A DNA stretch of 6,792 nt from Methanobacteriota archaeon (GCA_018645535.1 JABGWN010000128.1:1-6792), one strand, 5' to 3'. Numbered from the stretch's first letter, positions 1 to 6,713 are shown. Program-made: numbers and translations. The notes: generated by a model not told the origin, from the sequence alone.

Positions 1-2153
1 AATGGGAATGCATCTGAACCGCTTGACATATTCCACAAAGCATCGCTGTCCGAGTAACCATCGCCATCAGAATCGAGGCAACCAAAACGATCGAACGTGG
101 AATTTCCAGCAATCAACATGCAACCATCTTCAAGGTCATCATAACCATCGCCATCAACATCTGAGGATCGACCAGGATCAGTTGGAAATGCATCATTCTC
201 ATCGGAGATTCCATCACCGTCTGCGTCAACGCAACCATAGCGGTCGACGGTTGATGTACCTGGTATACCGGGGCAAGCATCGGGTTGAGGCCCTGTTGCA
301 TTATCACCGAATCCATCTGCGTCTTGATCGAGCCACTGGTATTTGAGAGCAGGTAACTCATCGATTAGATCATCCCACCCATCACCATCAGAATCAACAC
401 AACCGTATCGATTCCCTTCAGTTGAATTTCCGAAGGTTCCAGGACAGGCATCTGGAGTGGTTCCTCCGAGATTATCTCCGAACCCATCACCGTCAACGTC
501 AGACCATTGGGTCGGGTCATCTGGTTGTTTGTCTTGACTATCAGCCCAGCCATCTTGGTCTGTATCTAAGCATCCGAAGGTATTGTTTTGCCATGAATCT
601 CCAAATTCAGTTGGGCAAGCGTCAGGAAGATTTCCAGAGGCATTGTCTCCGAATCCATCACCATCTTGGTCCGCTGATTGAGTCTTATCATAACGGAAAG
701 CATCTGCGCCTTGAGAGACATTCCAAAGTCCATCCGCATCAGAGATTCCATCTCCATCTTGGTCCGGACAGCCAATTCGGTCAACGGTTGAATTTCCGCC
801 CTGCGTAGGGCAGTCATCTGGATTTGAACCCGTTAGGTTATCTCCAAATCCATCGTTATCAGAATCAGCCCACTGAGTTGAATCAGTTGGGAATGCATCG
901 GCTCCCTGGGCGACATTCCATGTGCCATCAGCATCAGAATAACCGTCACCATCAGTATCAAGGCAACCATTTCTATCGGTTGTGGACGTTCCTGCAACTG
1001 CAGGACAACTATCTCCATTTGTGCCAGTAGGGTTGTCTCCGAAGCCATCAAGGTCGGTATCTGCTTGTTGTGAAGCATCGTTTGGAAGAATATCCGCACC
1101 GTCAGCAATGGTCCATATTGGACCACTCGTACCTAACAAATCCTCATCAGAAGTACCGTCGTTGTCCGAATCTGGACATCCGAATCGGTCGGTTACAGAA
1201 GTTCCTGAAACAGTCGGACACTGGTCTGGATTGGTCCCAGTTGGTTCATCTCCAAATCCATCACCGTCAGAGTCTGTCCATTGAGTAATGTCGTTCGGGA
1301 ATGCATCATCGCTATCAGCAAAGCCATCATTATCAAGGTCAGAACAGCCAAGATTTCCTAACTCAGTTGAAGTTCCAAAGGTTGTTGGACAATTATCAGC
1401 GTTTGCTCCACTTGAGTTGTCTCCGTATCCATCACCATCTTGGTCAGCCCATTGGCTCGGTTCGGATGGGAATGCATCAGCACCTTCTGCGCTGGTCCAA
1501 GTCAGATCTCCATCAGAATATCCATCATTATCCGAATCAAGGCATCCAAACCTATCTTCGAATGAGGTTCCGACATCCGCTGGGCAAGCATCTCCTTGAG
1601 TTGCAGGCATTGGTTCATCACCATATCCGTCTCCATCCGAGTCTGACCATTGTGTTGAATCACCTAAGAACGCATCAGCTCCGTTTGCGATCGTCCAAAC
1701 AGAACCATTTATTCCGGTTGGATCAGGATCGGAAGAGCCATCAGCATCCTCGTCTGGACAGCCATTTCTGTCACGTGATGAGAAAGCCTTCACTGAATTA
1801 CATGCGTCAGCTCCGTTGGATACAAGCCATAGACCGTCGTTGTTGGAATATCCGTCGCCGTCGTCATCTAGACAACCAAATCGATCTTGACTTGAATTAC
1901 CAAGAATAGAGATACATGCATCTGGTTGGAAACCTAAGCCATTGTCACCGTAACCGTCGAAATCTTGGTCAGCCCATTGTGTGGATTCTGATGGGAACGC
2001 ATCGGCACCATTCGAAACCAACCAAACGCCATCTGGGTTTGAATAGCCATCACCATCACTGTCTGGGCATCCTGCTCTATCAACAGTTGAGGTGCCGTAT
2101 GTGCTAACACAATCATCATCATCGTCAATGACTCCATCGAAGTCTTCATCTTC
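1..2153 (-). repeat. Tandem protein repeat array, 11 TSP3-like Ca-binding-type units (array continues past window)
   Basis: The units start with 'D.D.DG[FY]GD'. They continue through a first cysteine (usually 'D.CP'), 'G[TN]S', 'DR.GC', a second 'D.D.DG..D' run, and usually 'DAFP..[ST]QW'. Coordinates on the plus strand, N- to C-terminal: unit 1, 1971-2153; 2, 1644-1970; 3, 1446-1643; 4, 1275-1445; 5, 1062-1274; 6, 867-1061; 7, 672-866; 8, 501-671; 9, 330-500; 10, 162-329; 11, 1-161. Lengths are 61, 109 (hybrid), 66, 57, 71, 65, 65, 57, 57, 56 and at least 53 residues. Each unit has two cysteines separated by 13 or 14 residues; hybrid unit 2 has two such loops. Alternating Asp/Asn at 'D.D.DG' is the signature of thrombospondin type 3 Ca-binding loops. 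The array is probably a rigid, Ca-dependent stalk or spacer. RTX nonapeptides (GG.G.D) are absent. Confidence 0.93.
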
Positions 2154-4409
2154 TGTGAGATTCACCAACGTGGTTTCCTGATTCAAAGCGAGTGAGAAAA
2201 ACTGAGGGCCACGAGGTACACTCGTCCCATTGACGTGTACTTCCCAAGTACCCTGAGCAGGGTTTGCAACCTTCAATCCTCGGAGAGTATCAACATTGTT
2301 AGAGAGCTCAGTCCAAGTTCCCGATGGATCCTTAATGGCCAAATCGAGATCGTTCACGAGGTTTACGCCTGCTATAGGGGTACTTTCAGGATCAATCCAT
2401 GAGAGTGCTATGTTTAGGTCTGGTGCAGAAGCGGGGACGTTGAAACTCCATCCACGATTAACCCCAGTTGTAACACTTTCATTTTCGATAAACGTCGTAT
2501 TCAATGCGTTTCTCAAGTCGACTCTTCCCCATCCTTCGTGGTCGTTAGGGGTTGATTCTCCAGCGCCGTTTGTTGCAGAGTTATACTGACCAACCATGTC
2601 GGTTGCACTAACTGCAAAGATGGCTTTGATTAAAGAGGAACTGGGGTCTTGATGGCCAAGGTTGTAGATCAAATGTTCAAGCAGTAAGGCGGTCGCCCCT
2701 GCAGTCAATGGAGTTGACATGCTTGTCCCTCCCATATACACATATGACGAGTTATAGGGCATCCATCCGACTGACTGAGTGTTGTATCTCGTTAACGCTG
2801 AGAGGATGAAGGTGCCTGGAGCTACAATATCTGGTTTCAAACGGTTGTCATCAGTTGGTCCTCTACTTGAGAATGCTGCCAATCCACTGATATTGTCTGC
2901 GAGCCTATCTGTGCTTACAGGAGGGGAATATTTGGTTGTCCCCCAGGTACTCGTTAGGGTGGGTCGATTGTTTTCACTTGCACCGACAGTAAGTACATTC
3001 TTTGCACTCGCAGGTGCACCGAGGGAATCAAGGTCGACTTCTCCATCTGAATTTGAATCAATCCCATTGTTTCCTGCAGAGAAAAGAATTGTCATGTTTG
3101 AGTACTGGCGGGCTGAGATGTCGGCTTGCATTGATGAAGCGGTATAGGCTCCGTTTACTGCGCCTCCCCATGAATTTGTGTGGACTCTTGACCCATTGTC
3201 TGCACCTTGCTTGAACAGTTCTGTAAGGTTTGAAGGAAGCCCGTTTAACGAATATCTGTAATCTCTTGGAGAGGTTGGATTGTTAGCACACCATGCCCCT
3301 ATTGCTTGGAAATACAATTGCGCTTCAGGTGCTAAGCCTTTGATGGTGCCAGATGAGTTTGTTCCATCGCCGAGAACAGAACCAGCAACGTGGGTTCCGT
3401 GGCCATCAATGTCCGATGGGCCATCATCTGCAACACTTCCACAACTGCTTGCTTGAGAGCTTGACATACCCCACGAAACGATGTCAAGAATATGATCAGA
3501 AAAGTCAGCATGCATGGTTGAATCATTAACTCCACTATCAAGTCCTGAATCGGCAACAGTCACGATAATTCCTGTTCCGTCTAGATTGTTCCAAGAGGAA
3601 TCGATACCAGACATGATGCTTTGATCCCATAAATGGTCTGCTTTCATCACTTCATCAGCGACATCATTTTGAAATTCAAACCAAGGTTTTTCCTCAATCC
3701 ATTCGATTTTGTTTTGATTCGCAAGCCACGATAATGCCGAAGATGACTGTTTGATATCCATAGTAGCAAAACGGCCAACGTGATATGTTACTTCAATGTC
3801 ATTTCTCTCAGAAATACCTTCTGGTAATTCATTTCCACTCAGTACAAGATGAATTGGAACGTATTCTCCGTGATAGTAGTAGGATGAGGGGCCTATATCA
3901 TGCCCTAGGAATGCCTCAGCCAGTCTTGTTCGTATTTTGTCGGTAGGGTCGATTTTAACCAAGCCTTCAACACCTAAAGCATCGAGTTGTTTGGTTGAAT
4001 GGCTGTTTAATTCGCAATGGAATCCGTTTTGTGGTACGTATGAGAAACAATCAATTCCAGCCTCTTTTAGTTCACCTTCCCACTCTGTCGGGACAGGATA
4101 GGTGTGGGTAAGGACGTAAAATCCACTGAGTATTTTTTCTTGGGTTCGAATATGCCAGTCTTCTACGGATGTAACTGTTGCATCCCGATACAACAAGTCG
4201 ATCGTTGCTATCCCCTCTTCAGCATTGTACCATCCTTCTGCGTGACCTTTTGTTGGATGAATCCCCAACTCGTTGAGCAAATCGAGTTCAGCATTTGTCT
4301 CGATAACAATTCCTGGCTGAGTGCTACTCGATGAGGTTAATGGAGCCATTAACTGAACCAGCATAATCGAGACGAGGAAGAAAGAAACGCGTATGCGTTG
4401 AGCCGCCAT
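1..4409 (-). CDS. Secreted subtilisin-like serine protease (peptidase S8, KP-43-like) with long TSP3-like repeat array; C-terminus beyond window
   Basis: Predicted extracellular endopeptidase. The frame is open from ATG 4409 to the left edge (1469 codons plus 2 bases) with no stop or frameshift. The start is secure: an in-frame TAA lies at 4419-4421, 12 bases upstream, and a signal peptide follows at once. Order of parts: signal peptide (residues 1 to about 29); propeptide-like region (about 30-270) containing 'GFYVLTHTYPVP'; S8 domain (about 275-640) with Asp287 in 'VADSGLDSG', His337 in 'DGHGTHVAGS', oxyanion Asn447 in 'SAGNNG' and nucleophile Ser563 in 'GGTSMSTP'; a beta domain (about 641-750) with 'LVNDLDLAI' and 'VPRGPQFFSLAL', as in the KP-43 subtilase family; then Asp-rich repeats from residue 753 on. 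All catalytic residues are present, so it should be active after propeptide removal. The ABC exporter gene is divergent. The missing C-terminus may hold a cell-surface anchor; this cannot be seen here. Subtilase identity is very secure, substrate unknown. Confidence 0.96.
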   Translation of the reverse strand, partial: MAAQRIRVSFFLVSIMLVQLMAPLTSSSSTQPGIVIETNAELDLLNELGIHPTKGHAEGWYNAEEGIATIDLLYRDATVTSVEDWHIRTQEKILSGFYVLTHTYPVPTEWEGELKEAGIDCFSYVPQNGFHCELNSHSTKQLDALGVEGLVKIDPTDKIRTRLAEAFLGHDIGPSSYYYHGEYVPIHLVLSGNELPEGISERNDIEVTYHVGRFATMDIKQSSSALSWLANQNKIEWIEEKPWFEFQNDVADEVMKADHLWDQSIMSGIDSSWNNLDGTGIIVTVADSGLDSGVNDSTMHADFSDHILDIVSWGMSSSQASSCGSVADDGPSDIDGHGTHVAGSVLGDGTNSSGTIKGLAPEAQLYFQAIGAWCANNPTSPRDYRYSLNGLPSNLTELFKQGADNGSRVHTNSWGGAVNGAYTASSMQADISARQYSNMTILFSAGNNGIDSNSDGEVDLDSLGAPASAKNVLTVGASENNRPTLTSTWGTTKYSPPVSTDRLADNISGLAAFSSRGPTDDNRLKPDIVAPGTFILSALTRYNTQSVGWMPYNSSYVYMGGTSMSTPLTAGATALLLEHLIYNLGHQDPSSSLIKAIFAVSATDMVGQYNSATNGAGESTPNDHEGWGRVDLRNALNTTFIENESVTTGVNRGWSFNVPASAPDLNIALSWIDPESTPIAGVNLVNDLDLAIKDPSGTWTELSNNVDTLRGLKVANPAQGTWEVHVNGTSVPRGPQFFSLALNQETTLVNLTEDEDFDGVIDDDDDCVSTYGTSTVDRAGCPDSDGDGYSNPDGVWLVSNGADAFPSESTQWADQDFDGYGDNGLGFQPDACISILGNSSQDRFGCLDDDGDGYSNNDGLWLVSNGADACNSVKAFSSRDRNGCPDEDADGSSDPDPTGINGSVWTIANGADAFLGDSTQWSDSDGDGYGDEPMPATQGDACPADVGTSFEDRFGCLDSDNDGYSDGDLTWTSAEGADAFPSEPSQWADQDGDGYGDNSSGANADNCPTTFGTSTELGNLGCSDLDNDGFADSDDAFPNDITQWTDSDGDGFGDEPTGTNPDQCPTVSGTSVTDRFGCPDSDNDGTSDEDLLGTSGPIWTIADGADILPNDASQQADTDLDGFGDNPTGTNGDSCPAVAGTSTTDRNGCLDTDGDGYSDADGTWNVAQGADAFPTDSTQWADSDNDGFGDNLTGSNPDDCPTQGGNSTVDRIGCPDQDGDGISDADGLWNVSQGADAFRYDKTQSADQDGDGFGDNASGNLPDACPTEFGDSWQNNTFGCLDTDQDGWADSQDKQPDDPTQWSDVDGDGFGDNLGGTTPDACPGTFGNSTEGNRYGCVDSDGDGWDDLIDELPALKYQWLDQDADGFGDNATGPQPDACPGIPGTSTVDRYGCVDADGDGISDENDAFPTDPGRSSDVDGDGYDDLEDGCMLIAGNSTFDRFGCLDSDGDGYSDSDALWNMSSGSDAFP
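2160..2489 (-). other. C-terminal beta-sandwich domain of KP-43-type subtilase
   Basis: This covers residues about 641-750. The block begins near 'RGWSFNVPASAPDLNIALSW', followed by 'LVNDLDLAIKDPSG', 'LSNNVDTLRGLKV', 'PAQGTWEVHV' and 'VPRGPQFFSLAL'. The same order of motifs occurs in the C-terminal jelly-roll of KP-43 and related S8 enzymes, where the domain packs on the catalytic core and supports stability. Here it also joins the catalytic core to the repeat array. Assignment is by motif recognition, not by alignment. Confidence 0.8.
2490..3587 (-). other. Peptidase S8 catalytic domain (KP-43-like)
   Basis: This covers residues about 275-640 of the protease. The triad motifs come in the subtilisin order Asp, His, Ser: Asp287 (codon 3549-3551), His337 (3399-3401) and Ser563 (2721-2723), with oxyanion-hole Asn447 (3069-3071). 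The Asn-to-Ser distance of 116 residues is longer than in small subtilisins and fits the KP-43-type subfamily. Two cysteines, in 'ASSCGSV' and 'GAWCANNP', lie between the Asp and Asn motifs and could form a disulphide, suiting an extracellular enzyme. Domain edges are estimates by eye. Confidence 0.93.
4323..4409 (-). other. Signal peptide of the S8 protease
   Basis: Residues 1-29 show a Sec-type signal peptide. There is a basic N-region with Arg5 and Arg7, then a hydrophobic core at about residues 8-24 ('VSFFLVSIMLVQLMAPL'), then a small polar stretch 'TSSSST'. Cleavage probably falls between residues 25 and 30, but the exact site is not clear. There is no twin-arginine motif and no lipobox cysteine nearby, so release by an ordinary signal peptidase is more likely than lipid anchoring. 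Confidence 0.85.
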
Positions 4410-4504
4410 GGTGGTATCTTACCATCGGTCACTCATGAATGATTTGCATACAATTCTATTTTCGATTTACGAGGATTCAAAGGAAATGGGCTGTAGCCCC
4501 CTCC
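4410..4504. promoter_or_regulatory. Divergent intergenic region between protease and ABC exporter genes
   Basis: These 95 bases separate the two divergently transcribed genes if the exporter starts at 4505, so both promoters must lie here or inside coding sequence. The AT-richest part is 4441-4470. The run 'ttctatttt' at 4454-4462 is a weak candidate TATA element for the exporter; about 25 bases downstream would put initiation near 4482-4487 and leave a leader of roughly 20 bases. For the protease, the opposite strand reads 'cgaaaatagaa' over the same bases, also a weak TATA-like match. Neither start has a good Shine-Dalgarno sequence at normal spacing. Exact promoter positions are inference. 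Confidence 0.4.
4488..4499. repeat. Short perfect inverted repeat just upstream of the ABC exporter start
   Basis: The 12-base sequence 'gggctgtagccc' is a GC-rich dyad: 'gggct' and 'agccc' are exact reverse complements around a 2-base centre. It ends 5 bases before ATG 4505. It could be an operator half-site pair or a small leader hairpin covering the ribosome-binding region. A stem with only two loop bases would have to open at its top pair. It may also be chance; if translation instead started at 4439 it would simply be coding sequence. Confidence 0.35.
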
Positions 4505-6352
4505 ATGCGTGGAAGGAGCGGAGCACCTCAAGATTCGATGGCACCATCGGAGATTAATGAAAAATCGCAGGTTCTTGGCCGTCAGATTTGGCGTGTTGTA
4601 CCCTATGCAAAACGATATCCTCGCAGAGTTTTGGCAGGTGTTCTTGGTAACGCAACAGCCCGTTTCTTCGATTTAATGCCATTTGTGGCAATTGGTTTAG
4701 CGGTCGACTATTTCACTGGTGGGTTTCTCACAGGACCCCAAATCATACAAGATTTCGTGACCTCGTTTGGCGGAGATCCAGCGATAGGTTATGGGGTATT
4801 GATTTTCCTCGGTTTCTTTTGTCTTGCCATTTTCCAAGGTATCTCTGAGTATTCATGGCAGACATTAGGTTACAAGATTCAACACGATTTACGAATGGAT
4901 GCGACTCGGTCCCTTATTGCAATGGAAGCTTCGTATTACGATATGAGGCAAACAGGACAGATTATGTCTGTTCTATCAAGCGACGTGAATCAACTTGAGG
5001 ATGTTGTATCGGATTCTTCTACGTCGATTATACGGATTGTTGTAACATTCCTAACTGCATTCCTTATTCTTGTGTTTATGTCATGGAAACTCGCCATCGT
5101 CCTCTTCGGGCCGATTATTTTGATTGTCCCTATCGTTTACTGGTTCTCCACAACCGTACAGCGCAAGTACAGGAAACAACGTGAATCAACAGGAGACATC
5201 ACTGCAGTTCTCGAGAATCTTATCTCAGGTATCGCAGTTGTGCAAGCGTACAACGCTGAAGCATGGGAAGCACAACGTGTTGAACGAGAATCAGGTTCTT
5301 ACAAAGAACAAGCAATGGAGGCAAGTAAAGATCGTAATCGTTTTGTCCCAATGATTTACGTTGTTGCTGGTATTGCGTTCGGTCTTCTCGTTACAGCAGG
5401 TGGATGGCTTGCCAAGGAAGGAGATATTACAACAGGCCAACTAGTGACATTCCTCCTAATCAGTACACGTATGACTATGCCAATGTTCATTTTTGGAATT
5501 CTTGTAAATCAATTACAGCGTGGAGAAGCAGCCGCTCGACGAGTCTTTGCAGCAATTGATTTGGAACCAACAATTGTGGATGCAGAGGATGCTACTGCCC
5601 TTCTTGGCCCAATTGAATCGATTGAATTTAAAGACGTTCATTTCACATATCCAAACACATCAACAAAGGTTCTCAGCGGGATTTCGTTCTCAGTAGCGGG
5701 AGGCCAGTTCCTTGGAGTCATGGGTCATACTGGTGCGGGTAAAACGACCATCTTGAAACTGCTCATGCGATATTATGTCCCAGATAGTGGAGAGGTCTTA
5801 ATCAACGGAAATGACATCAATAATTACACGCTCGAAAGCGTCCGTGATGCGATTGGATTTGTTAGTCAAGATCCATTCCTTTTCTACGGAACAATTCGAG
5901 ACAACGTAAGGTACAATCAAGAAGCGACGGAGGAGGAATTAGGTACAGCGCTTCAACTTGCGGGTGCACTTGAATTTGTCGAAGAATTAGAAGACGGAAT
6001 GGAAACAATGGTTGGCGATAGAGGTGCTAAACTGAGTGGTGGGCAACGGGCAAGAGTATCTCTTGCTCGTGCGTTATTGAAGAAACCATCCTTGTTAATC
6101 CTCGATGAAGCTTCAAGTGCATTGGATGCCGAAACAGAACGTCGTATTCAGGAGAATCTCCTCAGCACAGGTTCTGGAAGAGCGACAATTGCTGTTGCGC
6201 ATCGCCTCAGTACAATTCGTAACGCCGATGAGATTCTTGCAATGGTTGACGGCGCAGTGGTTGAACGCGGCAAGCATGATGAGTTGCTTGAACACAAGGG
6301 TGTATACTCCAGTCAGTGGATTATTCAAACTGGTGACATGGCTGGCCTTTGA
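4505..6352 (+). CDS. ABC exporter half-transporter (class I, ABCB/MsbA-type: membrane domain fused to ATPase)
   Basis: A 615-residue membrane protein using ATP to move a substrate, probably lipid or hydrophobic compound, out of the cytoplasm; substrate not deducible. The N-terminal part has six hydrophobic helices, including segments with 'LMPFVAIGLAVDY', 'VLIFLGFFCLAIF', 'VVTFLTAFLILVFMSW', 'VLFGPIILIVPIVYWF', 'MIYVVAGIAFGLLV' and 'MTMPMFIFGILV'. The ATPase domain is complete: A-loop Tyr382, Walker A 407-415 ('GHTGAGKTT', Lys413), Q-loop Gln455, signature 'LSGGQ' 510-514, Walker B 'LLILDE' with Glu535, D-loop 'SALD' 538-541, H-loop His566. With every catalytic position intact, a homodimer is the simplest model. 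ATG 4505 was chosen because the protein then begins 'MRGRSGAP' and runs into the expected cytoplasmic segment. The frame opens at ATG 4439 (637 residues), straight after an in-frame TGA at 4436-4438, but the extra 22 residues look like translated leader. ATG 4538 is another option. Confidence 0.95.
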   Translation: MRGRSGAPQDSMAPSEINEKSQVLGRQIWRVVPYAKRYPRRVLAGVLGNATARFFDLMPFVAIGLAVDYFTGGFLTGPQIIQDFVTSFGGDPAIGYGVLIFLGFFCLAIFQGISEYSWQTLGYKIQHDLRMDATRSLIAMEASYYDMRQTGQIMSVLSSDVNQLEDVVSDSSTSIIRIVVTFLTAFLILVFMSWKLAIVLFGPIILIVPIVYWFSTTVQRKYRKQRESTGDITAVLENLISGIAVVQAYNAEAWEAQRVERESGSYKEQAMEASKDRNRFVPMIYVVAGIAFGLLVTAGGWLAKEGDITTGQLVTFLLISTRMTMPMFIFGILVNQLQRGEAAARRVFAAIDLEPTIVDAEDATALLGPIESIEFKDVHFTYPNTSTKVLSGISFSVAGGQFLGVMGHTGAGKTTILKLLMRYYVPDSGEVLINGNDINNYTLESVRDAIGFVSQDPFLFYGTIRDNVRYNQEATEEELGTALQLAGALEFVEELEDGMETMVGDRGAKLSGGQRARVSLARALLKKPSLLILDEASSALDAETERRIQENLLSTGSGRATIAVAHRLSTIRNADEILAMVDGAVVERGKHDELLEHKGVYSSQWIIQTGDMAGL

Positions 6353-6646
6353 TCACGTTCGCTTAAGAATTGGACGTAGGACAGTGTCGATCTGTTCTTT
6401 CGTAGAGGCTGGTATGAAGGCCTTATTGCCCCAAAGAATAAGCAATGAGATAAGGAAAAACAAGGGTATTCCAATGATAAGTGACCATATTGCAATGGTC
6501 AAATCGAGGATGTAGTGGTCCTCAAAGAATTCTGAAACGACAATCGTTGAAATGAGTATAAGCACTCGTAAAATAGATAGAATCGCACGAATGGACATCC
6601 ATATCTCTTCCTGGTCAGAAACATCATTATGATTCTGTTCAGGCAT
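6353..6646 (-). CDS. Small two-helix membrane protein, function unknown
   Basis: This encodes 97 residues that I do not recognise. The N-terminus is polar and acidic ('MPEQNHNDVSDQEE'). Two hydrophobic segments follow, at about residues 19-38 ('ILSILRVLILISTIVV') and 49-72 ('LTIAIWSLIIGIPLFFLISL'), joined by a short acidic loop 'SEFFEDHYILD'. The tail is basic ('LRPILKRT'). The termini probably lie on the same side of the membrane, with the basic tail suggesting the cytoplasm. It is convergent with the ABC exporter, and its TGA (6353-6355) abuts the exporter's TGA with no base between. Hydrophobic codons make up a contiguous, plausible membrane protein, and a weak ribosome site precedes the ATG, so it is probably real rather than a shadow. 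Met17 is an alternative start. A gene lies upstream on the same strand, 67 bases away, so co-transcription is possible. Confidence 0.75.
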   Translation of the reverse strand: MPEQNHNDVSDQEEIWMSIRAILSILRVLILISTIVVSEFFEDHYILDLTIAIWSLIIGIPLFFLISLLILWGNKAFIPASTKEQIDTVLRPILKRT

Positions 6647-6652
6647 GCTAAG

Positions 6653-6657
6653 CCTTC
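6653..6657 (-). promoter_or_regulatory. Weak Shine-Dalgarno-like site for the 97-residue membrane protein
   Basis: On the minus strand 'gaagg' stands 6 bases before ATG 6646. It matches the GGAGG core with one mismatch and has normal spacing, so it mildly supports this start over the internal Met17. The intergenic stretch 6647-6713 holds nothing else I can support: no clear hairpin, T-run or TATA element. Confidence 0.3.
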
Positions 6658-6713
6658 TGAATAAGGTTACAAAGGCATTGCGCTAAGTCAGGAGGGCAAG
6701 CAATGGTTTTGGA

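Noticed and set aside
2..2107. Many plus-strand and minus-strand ORFs of 60-200 codons (for example 422-808, 1301-1909) with His-, Gln- and Arg-rich translations
   Set aside because: They lie inside the repeat array of the minus-strand protease. Its reading frame is uninterrupted and makes clear sense; the His/Gln/Arg-rich composition comes from reading the GAT/GAC/GGA-rich repeat codons on the opposite strand or out of frame.
2112..2123. Trinucleotide (atc)x4 tract as a phase-variable microsatellite
   Set aside because: It encodes the Asp run of 'DDDDDC' in unit 1. At only four copies of an in-frame triplet it cannot switch the gene off, and it fits the Ca-loop composition.
1..2153. CRISPR array or other DNA-level tandem repeat
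   Set aside because: The periodicity (about 170-200 bases) is protein-level: conserved residues with varied codons, no short identical repeats with unique spacers, and an open coding frame throughout.
1..2153. RTX-type repeats with the adjacent ABC gene as a type I secretion system
   Set aside because: The repeats follow 'D.D.DG' TSP3-like spacing, not the 'GG.G.D' nonapeptide. The protease has an N-terminal Sec signal peptide, the ABC protein has no peptidase or RTX-accessory domain, and no membrane-fusion partner gene is present.
4104..4334. Plus-strand 76-codon ORF with Cys-rich translation
   Set aside because: It sits opposite the N-terminal coding part of the protease, has no recognisable domain or ribosome site, and is best explained as a chance antisense frame.
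6105..6515. Plus-strand 136-codon ORF overlapping the end of the ABC gene
   Set aside because: Most of it is an out-of-frame reading of the nucleotide-binding domain, whose motifs (Walker B, D-loop, H-loop) are perfect in the real frame; the rest is antisense to the small membrane protein.
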